From Lachnospiraceae bacterium (GTDB lineage: Bacteria > Bacillota > Clostridia > Lachnospirales > Lachnospiraceae), in assembly GCA_015056795.1 (NCBI GenBank), contig SVFO01000027.1:1-55033 (forward strand): DNA of 55,033 nt, read 5' to 3'. The position numbers were made by a program, and so were the translations under genes. Below the pieces are notes generated by a model. The model did not search any database. It had not been told where the DNA came from and saw only the letters and a program-made list of their open reading frames with translations. Positions 8,453 to 16,808 of the stretch are shown piece after piece; the stretch's first letter is position 1, and each line of letters starts with the position of its first letter.

Positions 8453-9949
8453 TTAAATGTCCATGCTTCTCTTTTGGCTCTTCAAGATTCTCTGAATGGC
8501 AAACTTACCGCTGGCCACTGCCACAGGAAGTCCTCCCGGAGAATTCGTCCACTGTCCGGCCACATACAAATTATCGATCCCCTTGAGCTTTCCCTTCAGC
8601 TTGATCTGCTTACCTGCAGGCGTGGTCACAAAGCTCATGTAGCTGCCATGATAGGCATTGCAATATCTCTCATAGGTCAGCGGCGTCCAGGCATCCAGAA
8701 ATTCCATGTCATCCGCAAGCTCGGGAAATGCCTTGACAGTTCTCTGCTCCACCTGTTTTACCAGGGCTTCCTTCAGTGCCTTATATTCCTCTTTGCTAAG
8801 ACTCTTCCAATACGCATAGTCCTCATCCGTCTGGGAAATGCAGGTCTGGATCACCTGTTTTCCGTTCTTGACAAAGATGGGATCGTAGCCGTAAGCCTTG
8901 ACATACATTCTGTCGAAGGTCCTATTTCCAACCTTGATGGGATCGATGTCAATAAAAACGGTCTCCCCTTTAGCATAATCCATGCTGACTGCAAATGCAA
9001 CTTGAAATCCACTTGTCGCAGGATATTTCTTCGGAGCGGCATAGGCCTCACGAAGCTCCTTGGGCATATATTCCTTCGGCAAAAACTTGTTGAACAGGAG
9101 TGCGGCATCCACTGTCGGAATCACGTAATCCGCCTCTGCAATCGTACCTCCAGAGAGCTCTACGCCCTTGCAACGCTTCTTCTCAAGTGTAATTCGCTCA
9201 ATACTGCTGTTATAAAAAATCTGACCGCCAAGCTCCTTGAAGCGTTTTTCCATGCGCAGGGACATCTGCAGGGAAGCTCCCAAGGGGATGTCTCCATTGC
9301 CATCTGCCATCGTCGCATAGGATACCAAAAAGGAGTACGCACAATATTCCTTCGGCAAATAGTCGCACATGAGCTTTTGCAGCAGTGGGGAATGAAATCT
9401 CTTACCATAGTCCTCTAGCGAAAGCTTTCCAAATTCCTTCATGACCTTCGGGAAATCCATCATGGTCTTTCCCATTTCGACGTAATCCTTTATTCCCCAG
9501 GTCTCCATGGGCTTCTTTGCAGGGAAAAGGCACTGCTTGGAATACTCCACGTAAGTGATAAACTTCCGAATTTCAGCCTCATCCTCGGGAGCAATCTCGA
9601 TCAGCTCCTTCTCCGTGCGCTGAAGGTCATTCCAAAGCGTAGCGCTCTGTCCTGCATGCGTTGAGGTGTAAAAGGCATCCAGCTTTGCATATTCCGTGTC
9701 GTCTGACAACGCACCAACCTTCTTCCAAACATCATAAAGCCCCGTTCCCTTTTTCGTTCCCGTCAGCCAATGAATGCAGTTGTCAATGTGATATCCCTTA
9801 CGATTCCATCCAATGCACTCCCCTCCCGGAATGGCATTTTTCTCATAAATATCGACTTCAAAGCCCGAAAGCAATGCGTAGATTCCTGCGGATAAACCTG
9901 CGATTCCGCCTCCAATGATGATTACCTTTTCCTTACTTTTCTGATTCAT
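8453..9949 (-). CDS. FAD-dependent oxidoreductase, phytoene desaturase/CrtI-like
   Basis: A 498-residue flavoprotein. I use the ATG at 9949 because GGAGG lies eight bases before it and the Rossmann motif VIIIGGGIAGLSAG then starts at residue 9, as is usual. The second family motif PGGECIGWNRKGYHIDNCIHW and the C-terminal NLYVAGQWTNSPGGLPVAV match the carotenoid desaturase/isomerase and retinol-saturase-like group. No carotenoid pathway genes are nearby, so a lipid or polyene substrate is only a guess. It leads the operon with tetR and a lipoprotein. Confidence 0.9.
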   Translation of the reverse strand: MNQKSKEKVIIIGGGIAGLSAGIYALLSGFEVDIYEKNAIPGGECIGWNRKGYHIDNCIHWLTGTKKGTGLYDVWKKVGALSDDTEYAKLDAFYTSTHAGQSATLWNDLQRTEKELIEIAPEDEAEIRKFITYVEYSKQCLFPAKKPMETWGIKDYVEMGKTMMDFPKVMKEFGKLSLEDYGKRFHSPLLQKLMCDYLPKEYCAYSFLVSYATMADGNGDIPLGASLQMSLRMEKRFKELGGQIFYNSSIERITLEKKRCKGVELSGGTIAEADYVIPTVDAALLFNKFLPKEYMPKELREAYAAPKKYPATSGFQVAFAVSMDYAKGETVFIDIDPIKVGNRTFDRMYVKAYGYDPIFVKNGKQVIQTCISQTDEDYAYWKSLSKEEYKALKEALVKQVEQRTVKAFPELADDMEFLDAWTPLTYERYCNAYHGSYMSFVTTPAGKQIKLKGKLKGIDNLYVAGQWTNSPGGLPVAVASGKFAIQRILKSQKRSMDI

Positions 9950-9964
9950 ATTTCTATCCTCCGT

Positions 9965-10029
9965 TATTATATTGAATTTGTGTTCATTGATTATGTATTC
10001 AATATAATACCGGAAAATCAATTTGTCAA
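9965..10029 (-). promoter_or_regulatory. Promoter with palindromic operator for the oxidoreductase-tetR operon
   Basis: On the minus strand TTGACA (10029-10024) and TATATT (10006-10001) are 17 bp apart, a strong sigma-A promoter. A perfect inverted repeat TATTATATTGAA / TTCAATATAATA occupies 9965-9976 and 9998-10009 and covers the -10. This is a likely TetR binding site; the repressor gene is the second gene of the operon. Confidence 0.8.
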
Positions 10030-10059
10030 TACTTTTGTTGAATTTATTTTCAATGAAAT

Positions 10060-10088
10060 AAAAATCATCCTGTAGCTCGTACAGGATG
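10060..10088 (-). terminator. Rho-independent terminator behind vanY-like gene
   Basis: A perfect 9-bp stem (CATCCTGTA 10066-10074 with TACAGGATG 10080-10088) and a 5-base loop, followed on the minus strand by TTTTTATTT. Confidence 0.9.
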
Positions 10089-10097
10089 ACCCTTTCA

Positions 10098-11300
10098 TTA
10101 CTGTTGTTTTAGCCAATCCTCAAAGGAAAGATTCGGGAGGGCCATGATTTCCTTAGCCGCCGTCACGCCGACATAGCGTATGTGCCAAGGCTCATAGGTA
10201 TAGTCAATCGTTCCGTCCTTTCCTCCGGGATACCTCAGGATGAATCCATGCTCTGCAAGCCGCGCATGGATCTTTTTCCACACCTCGGGATATTGCACCA
10301 GATCCTCGTTCTCATAAACTTGCGTGCCGTCAATCCGAAAATAGAGATCAATTGCAAGCCCCGTGTGATGCTCTGAATACCCTGGCGTTGCAACGGTTCT
10401 CGCCGCATAGGCCGCGCCGTACTTTTCCGTAAAGCGCTCCAAAATGTCCTGCTGATAGGCAACGCTGCGATACGCAGAATCCAGATCCAGGTCGATGCCA
10501 TCCTTCTGTAGCACGTCTTCCCTAAGCCCCAAATATGCCTTATAGGCCGCCCTCTCTACCCAGACCTCATCGCCGACGGAATTCACCCACAAAACCAAGT
10601 CCAGTTTTTCCTCATAACCCTCGGGCAGGGGATGCTTTTTATCCACTAAAATATAGTAATTTATCTCTTCTGGCTCGCGGCAGGCAATCGTTACGGTCTT
10701 TGTCTCGCCCTTTGCACTCTCCAGGGAATCCGAACTGCAAAAGCTCTCCTCAATCCTCTTAACCTTCCCATAGACCTCCGGATCTTTCATGACATAGGGC
10801 GTGATCCACAGGGAATACGCGTCTCCATTCGAAGCAAGCAAATAATAATTCACTTCGCCATGTGGCCAATTCACCTTTACCAGCCTTCTTCCATTCATGG
10901 AGATGATCTCTGTTTTTTCCGAGGTCACCTCGCTCACGAGTGCCGCCAAGGCTTCCTCCGTCGGATCACTAACCTGATCCCATTCGCGCAGTTCTATGGT
11001 AAGGGATTCGCTCTCGCCGAGAAAAAGAGCATGTCGATCCTCCCCATCCGCTGACTGCACTATGACATCCTTCGGAAGCTTCACGGCAAAATCCAAATCC
11101 GTGAAATGATACCTTATTTCCTCGTAAGGCACCAAGTCATCAGCGGCAGCAACTTGATCATTGGAGCCTAACGCCATCTCCGATTCCTCAATGATACGGC
11201 TCTCCAAAACCTCTCTTTCTTCCTGCTGCGTTTCACAAGAGGAAAAGCAAAGCATCCAGCCAGCCATGCAAACCACAAGCATCCATTTTTTCATTTTCAT
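10098..11300 (-). CDS. Lipoprotein D-alanyl-D-alanine carboxypeptidase, VanY family
   Basis: A 400-residue cell-surface peptidase. The signal peptide ends in a lipobox (LCFSSC, Cys about 23). The C-terminal VanY/DacB fold (about 235-395) has the zinc-ligand motif SEHHTGLAIDL near 303 and the second motif EPWHIRYVG near 367; SAYRS is the substrate Arg region. It would trim D-Ala from peptidoglycan stem peptides outside the membrane. The long N-terminal half is not recognised. No other van genes are present, so this is housekeeping wall metabolism rather than glycopeptide resistance. It is 47 bp behind the GH5 gene. Confidence 0.92.
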   Translation of the reverse strand: MKMKKWMLVVCMAGWMLCFSSCETQQEEREVLESRIIEESEMALGSNDQVAAADDLVPYEEIRYHFTDLDFAVKLPKDVIVQSADGEDRHALFLGESESLTIELREWDQVSDPTEEALAALVSEVTSEKTEIISMNGRRLVKVNWPHGEVNYYLLASNGDAYSLWITPYVMKDPEVYGKVKRIEESFCSSDSLESAKGETKTVTIACREPEEINYYILVDKKHPLPEGYEEKLDLVLWVNSVGDEVWVERAAYKAYLGLREDVLQKDGIDLDLDSAYRSVAYQQDILERFTEKYGAAYAARTVATPGYSEHHTGLAIDLYFRIDGTQVYENEDLVQYPEVWKKIHARLAEHGFILRYPGGKDGTIDYTYEPWHIRYVGVTAAKEIMALPNLSFEDWLKQQ

Positions 11301-11347
11301 CCGTCATTTCCTTTATGCGGGATCCCCTCGCTTTTTACCTCTCTCCC

Positions 11348-12400
11348 TCATCTCCTGGTCGGGATCGTCAATCCCATGGCCTTAACCAACTCCTGATTTA
11401 AGTCTCCCGGAAACTCCGGCTTTTCAAACATCTTTCCAGGTCTCATGTTGAAGATGCCGAAGCCCCCGTAATAATCCCAGCTCGTTCGCGAGATGCCTCT
11501 TTCCTCCAAAAGCTTTGTCACTATTTCATACCAACCAACTCGCTGCGCGGGATCCACGCAAGCTGCGCTGCATCCAAATTCGCCGCAGTAAATAGGTGCC
11601 TTTCTTTCCAGACTGAAGGAAACATACTCATCAAAGAATTTCTCCACTTCTTCCAGCGTTCCCTTCGCAGGATATTCTTCAAAGCATTTTCGTTCCACGT
11701 CCGTTGGATTCTCAGGCATGGGCGGCATCTTATCAGGATCATAAGGGAAGGGGATTCCCCGAACGCGCTCCATGTGACACCAAGGAGCTCCCTGGTGCGT
11801 GAAGGTATGCGGATCATAAAAATGAAACGTGTAAATTACCTTGTCATCCTGAAACTCAGGCAAAGCCCTCATGCCCGTAAAGCTGTTCCAATCAGCTCCG
11901 CCGACAACGATATAGTGCTTTTTGTCAATGGATCTCACGAGCTTATGAAGTCTTTCAATGATCCCGTTCCAAATGGGTATTTCAATGCCGTGCGGCTCAT
12001 TCATCAGCTCATAAATCAAGTATTTTGAACAATCGCGATATCTCGTTGCAAGCTGTGTCCAAACGGGATTTAAGATCTTTTCTACGTCCGTCGACGTAAA
12101 GGAATCCACGTCCGTCCGATTATGGAAATCCAATATCGCGTACATTTCCAGCTCTTCCGTCCACTCTGCGACATTGTCAAGCACGTCCAGCAAAAACTTT
12201 GGAATCTGATAGCCATCTGCCTCTGAGCAAAACTTTTCAAAATGAATGGGAAGCCTTACGACGTCACATCCCAGCGACTTTGCATTCTCAAAATCCCTCT
12301 TGGTAAACATGTCCGCATGATTTTGCTCTGCGTTTCCATATTCCAGCCAAATTGTGAAATTTACTCCCTTCTTAAAAGGAGCAGAAATTGCCTTTGCCAT
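11348..12400 (-). CDS. Glycoside hydrolase family 5 (cellulase-like), cytoplasmic
   Basis: A 350-residue TIM-barrel glycosidase. The acid/base Glu lies in YELMNEPHG (about 153-161) and the nucleophile Glu in IYCGEFGCS (about 273-281), the two conserved GH5 sites. No signal peptide is seen, so it probably cleaves imported beta-glucan or manno-oligosaccharides. I choose the ATG at 12400, ten bases after GGAGG, over the one three codons earlier which is only one base from that site. It overlaps or abuts the end of a SUKH-like fragment. Confidence 0.9.
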   Translation of the reverse strand: MAKAISAPFKKGVNFTIWLEYGNAEQNHADMFTKRDFENAKSLGCDVVRLPIHFEKFCSEADGYQIPKFLLDVLDNVAEWTEELEMYAILDFHNRTDVDSFTSTDVEKILNPVWTQLATRYRDCSKYLIYELMNEPHGIEIPIWNGIIERLHKLVRSIDKKHYIVVGGADWNSFTGMRALPEFQDDKVIYTFHFYDPHTFTHQGAPWCHMERVRGIPFPYDPDKMPPMPENPTDVERKCFEEYPAKGTLEEVEKFFDEYVSFSLERKAPIYCGEFGCSAACVDPAQRVGWYEIVTKLLEERGISRTSWDYYGGFGIFNMRPGKMFEKPEFPGDLNQELVKAMGLTIPTRR

Positions 12401-12405
12401 TCCTG

Positions 12406-12636
12406 TCATACCTCCATTCCAATGATATTTTCCAGATCTCTCAGGAAAGAAAAGAAATCTGGATAGCTCTCATCCTCCTCAATTCTCCCCGCCTCTAGAT
12501 TATAGATGGAAATCCTGTCACTGTCTTTTTCACAAAGAATCGGATCCCCCATACTCAGCGCTCCAATCACGATATAATCGTCCTCTGTCGCGCCCTCCAA
12601 AAAGCAGTTGTTTCCTTTTTCTTCCATTTCCTTCAC
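12406..12636 (-). pseudogene. SUKH (SMI1/KNR4) domain protein, C-terminal remnant
   Basis: The 60 C-terminal residues fit the end of a SUKH immunity domain: a DDYIVIGALSMGDPI strand-turn, ISIYNLEAG, and a closing helix SFLRDLENI. The family usually has about 130-150 residues, so the N-terminal half is missing. SUKH proteins neutralise polymorphic toxins, but no toxin gene is nearby. No good ribosome site is seen. Most likely a relic of an immunity cassette; low-level translation is possible. Confidence 0.5.
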
Positions 12637-12828
12637 ATCTTAGTGTACTCACCTTATATGTCCCTTGTCAATCATCTTGTTTTTATCTGTCAGATTTGTT
12701 AAAATGCAACTATAAATATCAATGACACGAAGTGCTTGCGGGGCATTCATCAACAGGACGAGCAGACGCAGCCCACAGAAATGTCCGTATCCACCGTCGT
12801 TATGTAATTTGTAGCCATAAAATAAGAA

Positions 12829-12858
12829 CACCGTCAGAGCGAGGTTGCCCTGACGGTG
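12829..12858. terminator. Bidirectional terminator hairpin
   Basis: CACCGTCAG (12829-12837) pairs with CTGACGGTG (12850-12858). CTTTTTAATT follows on the plus strand and TTCTTATTTTAT on the minus strand, where it ends the lipoprotein gene at 12863. The rest of 12637-12862 holds nothing I can support. Confidence 0.85.
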
Positions 12859-12862
12859 CTTT

Positions 12863-13453
12863 TTAATTCTGATCTTCTGGTTCGTAATAGAATCCCTCTA
12901 CCTTATTTGATAGCTCTTGTTCTTTATAATCCTTCTCCCAAACCCTGTCGAAATAAATGGTAAACTTTGTATTCTCGGGATCTAGTTCAGGCTTGATTCG
13001 CACCTCATAATAGCTCATGCTTCCGTCTTCATTCTGTACGGAATAACAGTAATTCTCAGAAACAGACGAAATCATAATGTTCGTAATCCCCTTTCTGATC
13101 ACGAGCGTAAATGTCAGCACCTGTAATTCCGCATCCTCAGGGAGCAATGATTTTTCCATCAGGTACGCATCAGGAATATCTATCGAAAACTGCATCGGTA
13201 CTCCTCTGCCATAAAAACCGCCATATCGCTCCACCTTGCATCCCGCGATTTCCTCTGGAGCTTCCATACGCATCCCCTCTTCGGTTCCATCCCATGTATA
13301 GGAATACACGAAGGCCTTATGACTATCTGAACTAATTCCAGCCTTCCACGCTCCCTCGGTGGCCTCCTCCGTGTAGGAATCACAGCCAGCCAAAAGACAC
13401 GCAATGCATAGCAACCAGATAGACAACAGAATATACATAATCCTTTTCTTCAT
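12863..13453 (-). CDS. Small lipoprotein of unknown function
   Basis: A 196-residue protein with a long signal peptide (MKKRIMYILLSIWLLCIACL) and a LLAGC lipobox with Cys near 24, so it is anchored outside the cell. The mature part is beta-rich and unrecognised. It is monocistronic, ending at a hairpin terminator. Confidence 0.8.
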   Translation of the reverse strand: MKKRIMYILLSIWLLCIACLLAGCDSYTEEATEGAWKAGISSDSHKAFVYSYTWDGTEEGMRMEAPEEIAGCKVERYGGFYGRGVPMQFSIDIPDAYLMEKSLLPEDAELQVLTFTLVIRKGITNIMISSVSENYCYSVQNEDGSMSYYEVRIKPELDPENTKFTIYFDRVWEKDYKEQELSNKVEGFYYEPEDQN

Positions 13454-13494
13454 GTCTTAACCCCTCAATGACATAACCGATCTAAGTAAAAACG

Positions 13495-13525
13495 GAACCC
13501 CCGAGGATAGCGCCCTCGGGGGTTC
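13495..13525 (-). terminator. Terminator behind acidic repeat protein gene
   Basis: GAACCCCCGAGG (13495-13506) pairs with CCTCGGGGGTTC (13514-13525), followed on the minus strand by CGTTTTTACTT. Confidence 0.9.
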
Positions 13526-13542
13526 TTTGCAACAAAATTATT

Positions 13543-14757
13543 TTATGTTTCCTCATAGGGCTTCTTAGGCGTATATTTCTTCGGCTTCAACGCTTCCTTT
13601 CCGAAGGAAAAGTCTGGCTCTACATCCTTTCCAAACGGGTTGCTGCCTAAAGGATTATTCTCCTGCGCATTTTCGGCACTTACCTTCGGGCCAGAGGCCT
13701 TCATCGGTTCAAAATGCTTCGGCTTGAGTGCATTCTTACCAAACGAAAGATCTGGTGCAATGACCCTTGCGTTATCTCCAAAAGGATTTCCGCCCGCCAA
13801 AAGCAATGCCTTCAGAGGATCCATCTCCTCAGTATCCTTGGCTTGCGCCTTTTTCTCGGAAGAACCGTCTTTCTTCGAATCATTTTCAGGAGCAATTGCG
13901 TCATCCATTGAACCCAATGGTTTGATATCAGAATCATCCATGCCATACATCAAGCCCATGGGATCATCTTCTTCTGAATCAAACTCCATAAGGGTTAGTC
14001 CCGCGCCATCGTCATCATCTTTTGCTAAGGGCCTAAAATCGTCATCCTCAGCCAGGGAAAGTCCCTTGTCACTGTCGTCGCTTCCCAAGGTAGATTCCAA
14101 AACTCCGTCTCCATAGGGAACCTGAACGGAATTTTCAGTTGCATCAGCAGCGTCATCGTCTGAAACATCCCCAACGCCAAATAAATAGAGACTAGAATAT
14201 ACTTTGCCGCCAGTAAAATTAGGATCACTAAGGGAAATGATATGGAACAAGGAAACCTCTTTCGGTTCCTTTGCCTTCTTAAGTTCAGGCTGCTTCACAG
14301 AAGCAGGCGCGGACTCCTTTACGAGAGCTGACGCAGGTTCCTTCGCAGAAACAGGTGCGGACTCCTTCACGGGAGCTGGCGCAGGCGCAGTTCCTTTATT
14401 CAAGTTAATTCCTAATAACTCCAGCTGTTCTTCACTAAGGCCAAGCGGATTTAGGCCAAGCGGGTTATCTCCCAGGGAACTTGCCTTTGCAATATTCGTA
14501 TCACCAGCATAGGAAGATTTATTTTTCCTATCCGAAGAAAGACTGAGATGACCGATGTCCAAAGGATTCTCAGTCGGCTTCTCTCCCATCGGCGCATCAC
14601 CAATAGAAGCTTTTGTCACTGGTTTTTCAGGATCCTGATATGGATCATAACCCATCAAAAAGCTTGCGCCCCTTTTGACACTCATCGCGTTATCGCCAAC
14701 TTTGATGTCGTCATCGGGCTCATCTACTTTAAGATTGTTGGTAATTGTCACGTCCAT
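13543..14757 (-). CDS. Disordered acidic repeat protein of unknown function
   Basis: About 404 residues, starting at the ATG (14757) behind AGGGGG. It has no signal peptide, membrane segment or known domain. Composition is extreme: long Asp/Glu/Ser runs in the middle (about 200-300) and an Ala/Pro/Lys/Glu/Ser linker near 125-165 with repeats of APVKES/EPASALVKES. NPLGLNPLG and NPFG motifs recur. Two near-identical modules, PDLSFGKNALKPKHFEP and PDFSFGKEALKPKKYTP, sit at the C-terminus. A third related piece, PLGSNPFGKD, links them. Such a chain probably serves as a scaffold or binding partner with short linear motifs, but I do not recognise a family. It has its own terminator. Confidence 0.75.
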   Translation of the reverse strand: MDVTITNNLKVDEPDDDIKVGDNAMSVKRGASFLMGYDPYQDPEKPVTKASIGDAPMGEKPTENPLDIGHLSLSSDRKNKSSYAGDTNIAKASSLGDNPLGLNPLGLSEEQLELLGINLNKGTAPAPAPVKESAPVSAKEPASALVKESAPASVKQPELKKAKEPKEVSLFHIISLSDPNFTGGKVYSSLYLFGVGDVSDDDAADATENSVQVPYGDGVLESTLGSDDSDKGLSLAEDDDFRPLAKDDDDGAGLTLMEFDSEEDDPMGLMYGMDDSDIKPLGSMDDAIAPENDSKKDGSSEKKAQAKDTEEMDPLKALLLAGGNPFGDNARVIAPDLSFGKNALKPKHFEPMKASGPKVSAENAQENNPLGSNPFGKDVEPDFSFGKEALKPKKYTPKKPYEET

Positions 14758-15178
14758 CTTTTTTCCCCCTAACAAGACGCTTCACTACAAAACAAAAAAC
14801 TACGCTATATAGTATAGCAAAAAAAAAGGCATTGGTCAATTCGAAAAATAAACCATGGGGGGACTTCAATCTGAATGATTGCAAAGAAAAAGCACCGCCC
14901 CAACGGTCAAGCCGTCAAAACAGTACTTTAGTGCGCGACTATAACGTGATTAAGGCTGTGTTTTGACCACTTGGGAAGGCTATCGTCGCCATGTGCAATG
15001 ATTAAAATCATGATTTCAGCCAAAGACGAACAAAACGCCGAACGAGAAGTCTAAATAATCATTATTCAGCTCCAGGCCCGTATTTACTGGGGTTTGGGGC
15101 GTAAACTATGCCCTTTACGTTTTTTCAAAAAACAGCCACTTTCGCCCCTTGATGCGGTCGTAATTAACTTCTTATAAA
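14758..15178. other. Gene-poor stretch with the outer island repeat
   Basis: Apart from the att-like repeat at 14870-14938 nothing coding is convincing in this 421 bp. The part next to the acidic-protein start is A-rich and probably holds its promoter. Confidence 0.5.
14870..14938. repeat. att-like direct repeat, outer copy of tRNA-Lys island
   Basis: 69 bp that match 18480-18549 apart from one single-base indel (CAACGGTCAAG versus CAACGGATCAAG). The inner copy adjoins the tRNA-Lys 3' end and includes its last six bases; this copy has only those bases and no tRNA. Such a pair is what integration at a tRNA 3' end leaves. Confidence 0.8.
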
Positions 15179-15251
15179 ACGGACGACAGGAATCGAACCC
15201 GCATCTTGCCACCTTAGTAATGCCACTGCTCTGCCCTTGAGCTACGTCCGT
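15179..15251 (-). tRNA. tRNA-like sequence with abnormal anticodon arm (probable pseudo-tRNA)
   Basis: On the minus strand a perfect 7-bp acceptor stem (ACGGACG/CGTCCGT), a D arm (GCTC/GAGC with a GG-containing loop) and a T arm (GCGGG-TTCGATT-CCTGT) are all present in order. The 25 bases between D and T arms do not make a normal 5-bp anticodon stem. The best fold, GGCAT/GTGGC with one mismatch, gives loop TACTAAG, putting CTA at the anticodon but lacking U33 and leaving two extra bases after the D arm. It lies inside the decayed island, 12 bp from a frameshifted gene. I think it is a degenerate tRNA; an odd functional tRNA is possible. Confidence 0.45.
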
Positions 15252-15262
15252 TTGTCTTTATT

Positions 15263-15711
15263 TTATCTTGGTTTACCCAAAGTGAGTATTCCAATTACAA
15301 TTTCTACAATTATTAACAAGGAAAAATACGAGATTGGAAGATTTATCGCTTCTTTCGGTGGTTTGACTTCGTAATTATCGTACGCATCTGGCAACCATTC
15401 GCCGCGTAAGGAGGCAAGCTTTTTGCGATTTTCGAGGTCTCTACTACTTAAAAAGTAGATTTCTGTTTCAATTTTTTTAGCTTGTTGATATTAAAAATCA
15501 TAAATATGATAAGTGCAATTACAACTAGAAGCGACAGAACCCAAACAAATCCGTCGCACAGGTCGAATATGCTACCAAACAAAATCACAAATACTAGTAT
15601 GATGCCACCGATTCTGAGATGAAATTGATTCTTTTTTAATGCTTCTAGTTTGCCATTTAGGTTCATGATCCTAAGATAGTATTCGTTATTACTCATTATT
15701 GGATTCTCCAT
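15263..15711 (-). pseudogene. Small membrane protein gene split by a frameshift
   Basis: Frame 1 (15448-15711) encodes an 87-residue protein with a short coiled N-terminus and two membrane helices (GGIILVFVILFGSIF, VLSLLVVIALIIFMIF) that stops after KSTF. Immediately downstream the -1 frame stays open to 15263, reading SSRDLENRKKLASLRGEW then a further helix SYFSLLIIVEIVIGIL and ending GKPR. Composition and membrane character continue across the junction at CTTTTTAAG, and the second part has no start site of its own. One gene broken by a single indel in a T-run is the simplest reading; programmed slippage is less likely. Family unknown. Confidence 0.55.
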
Positions 15712-15889
15712 GAAATGATAAATATGATATATAGGCTTGAAACCTTATGGGCATAAATCCTTTCGCAGTATAACTCTGAGTTTATAATGATATTTTACCA
15801 TGATTAGAAGGATAGAGCAATGTTCATAGGAATATCTAACCAATCCGTATACATGGCTGGAAGTTAACGGATTTATTATGTTCCATTGA

Positions 15890-16267
15890 TTTCTCAATCC
15901 CTTTCAGAACGGAGAAGTACGCGTAAGACATACCAATCCATGTCTTTGGACAATTCTTTCTATTCTTGCCCTCATTGTGACAACCGTGTTCTACTTTATC
16001 CTAAAATGCCTTAATACACCTAACCTTGCTCCTTCAACCATTTCTGTAACCACAAGTTTTATGGCATCTTCGCTTACCCTTGTTAGAAGTTCTTATTATG
16101 CTCTGTTCTATGCTGCCAATGATGTTGTTCTCATAATCCTATGGATTCTTGCAACATTAAATCATCTTTCTTACCTGCCAATGGTTTTATGTTTTGTTTG
16201 TTTCCTTGCTAATGACCTGTACGGATTTATCAACTGGCAGAAAATGAAACACAGGCAAACTGAATGA
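15890..16267 (+). pseudogene. PnuC-type nicotinamide riboside transporter, 3' part
   Basis: Open from the TGA at 15887 to 16267. The translation begins FLNPFQNGEVRVRH and contains three membrane segments, then SSYYALFYAANDVVLIILW and the typical PnuC ending NDLYGFINWQKMKHRQ. Family members have about 200-240 residues, so the N-terminal half with the first helices is missing and no proper start exists (GTG at 15977 is internal). Full-length PnuC imports nicotinamide riboside for NAD synthesis. A relic within the tRNA-Lys island. Confidence 0.65.
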
Positions 16268-16744
16268 TCAGGATTCATTCACAAGTTTTCCCGTCATATG
16301 TTCTGGGATAAGTTCAAGGCATTGCACCCTTGAAAGAGCATTATTCAACTCCTTCTGTATATACTCCTCGTCATCAGTAAACTTTCTGCATATATTGGTA
16401 CAGATTTCTTTGGCCTTTTCCGTATCAGTAACAAGACGGATTCGCCCAAATATGACTACACTTTTTATATTCAAAGCCCAATCGCCTTCCTTTTTGTAAC
16501 CTTTATCATATACGCAGAAACTCACTTTATCACATTTAGCAATGGAATCTATCTTATGCCCCTCTTTTGCCCCATGAAAATATATCTTACCCTCTTCCTC
16601 ACAATACCAATGTGAAAGAGGAATTCCATAAGGATATCCATCATCACCAATCATAGAAAGAATCCCTCTTGGCTCTTCGATAAGAATTTGCTTACATTCT
16701 TCATCCGTAATCTGCTGTTTAAATCTTCTCATTTTTCTGAACAT
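16268..16744 (-). CDS. Pyridoxamine 5'-phosphate oxidase-family protein (NimA-like)
   Basis: A 158-residue split-barrel flavin-binding protein. I place the start at the ATG (16744) that follows AGGTGA. The opening KMRRFKQQITDEECKQIL and GILSMIGDDGYPYGIPLSHWY is the signature of the PPOX subgroup that includes NimA, which can reduce 5-nitroimidazoles; many members are ordinary FMN or heme-binding proteins. HGAKEGHKIDSI is the flavin-phosphate loop. It is followed, end to end, by the convergent pnuC relic and preceded by cytidine deaminase on the same strand. Confidence 0.85.
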   Translation of the reverse strand: MFRKMRRFKQQITDEECKQILIEEPRGILSMIGDDGYPYGIPLSHWYCEEEGKIYFHGAKEGHKIDSIAKCDKVSFCVYDKGYKKEGDWALNIKSVVIFGRIRLVTDTEKAKEICTNICRKFTDDEEYIQKELNNALSRVQCLELIPEHMTGKLVNES

Positions 16745-16808
16745 ATCACTCACCTGCATCTTTCAAATCCCGATTCGTTTTGGTCCTTTATCCTGAAATA
16801 TAATTTCT

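Noticed and set aside
10098..11300. VanY-like gene as part of a vancomycin-resistance cluster
   Set aside because: No ligase, VanH, VanX or VanS/R genes are nearby; a lipoprotein VanY alone is common wall metabolism.
12649..12831. 60-codon minus-strand frame
   Set aside because: No ribosome site and no family resemblance; overlaps the terminator region.
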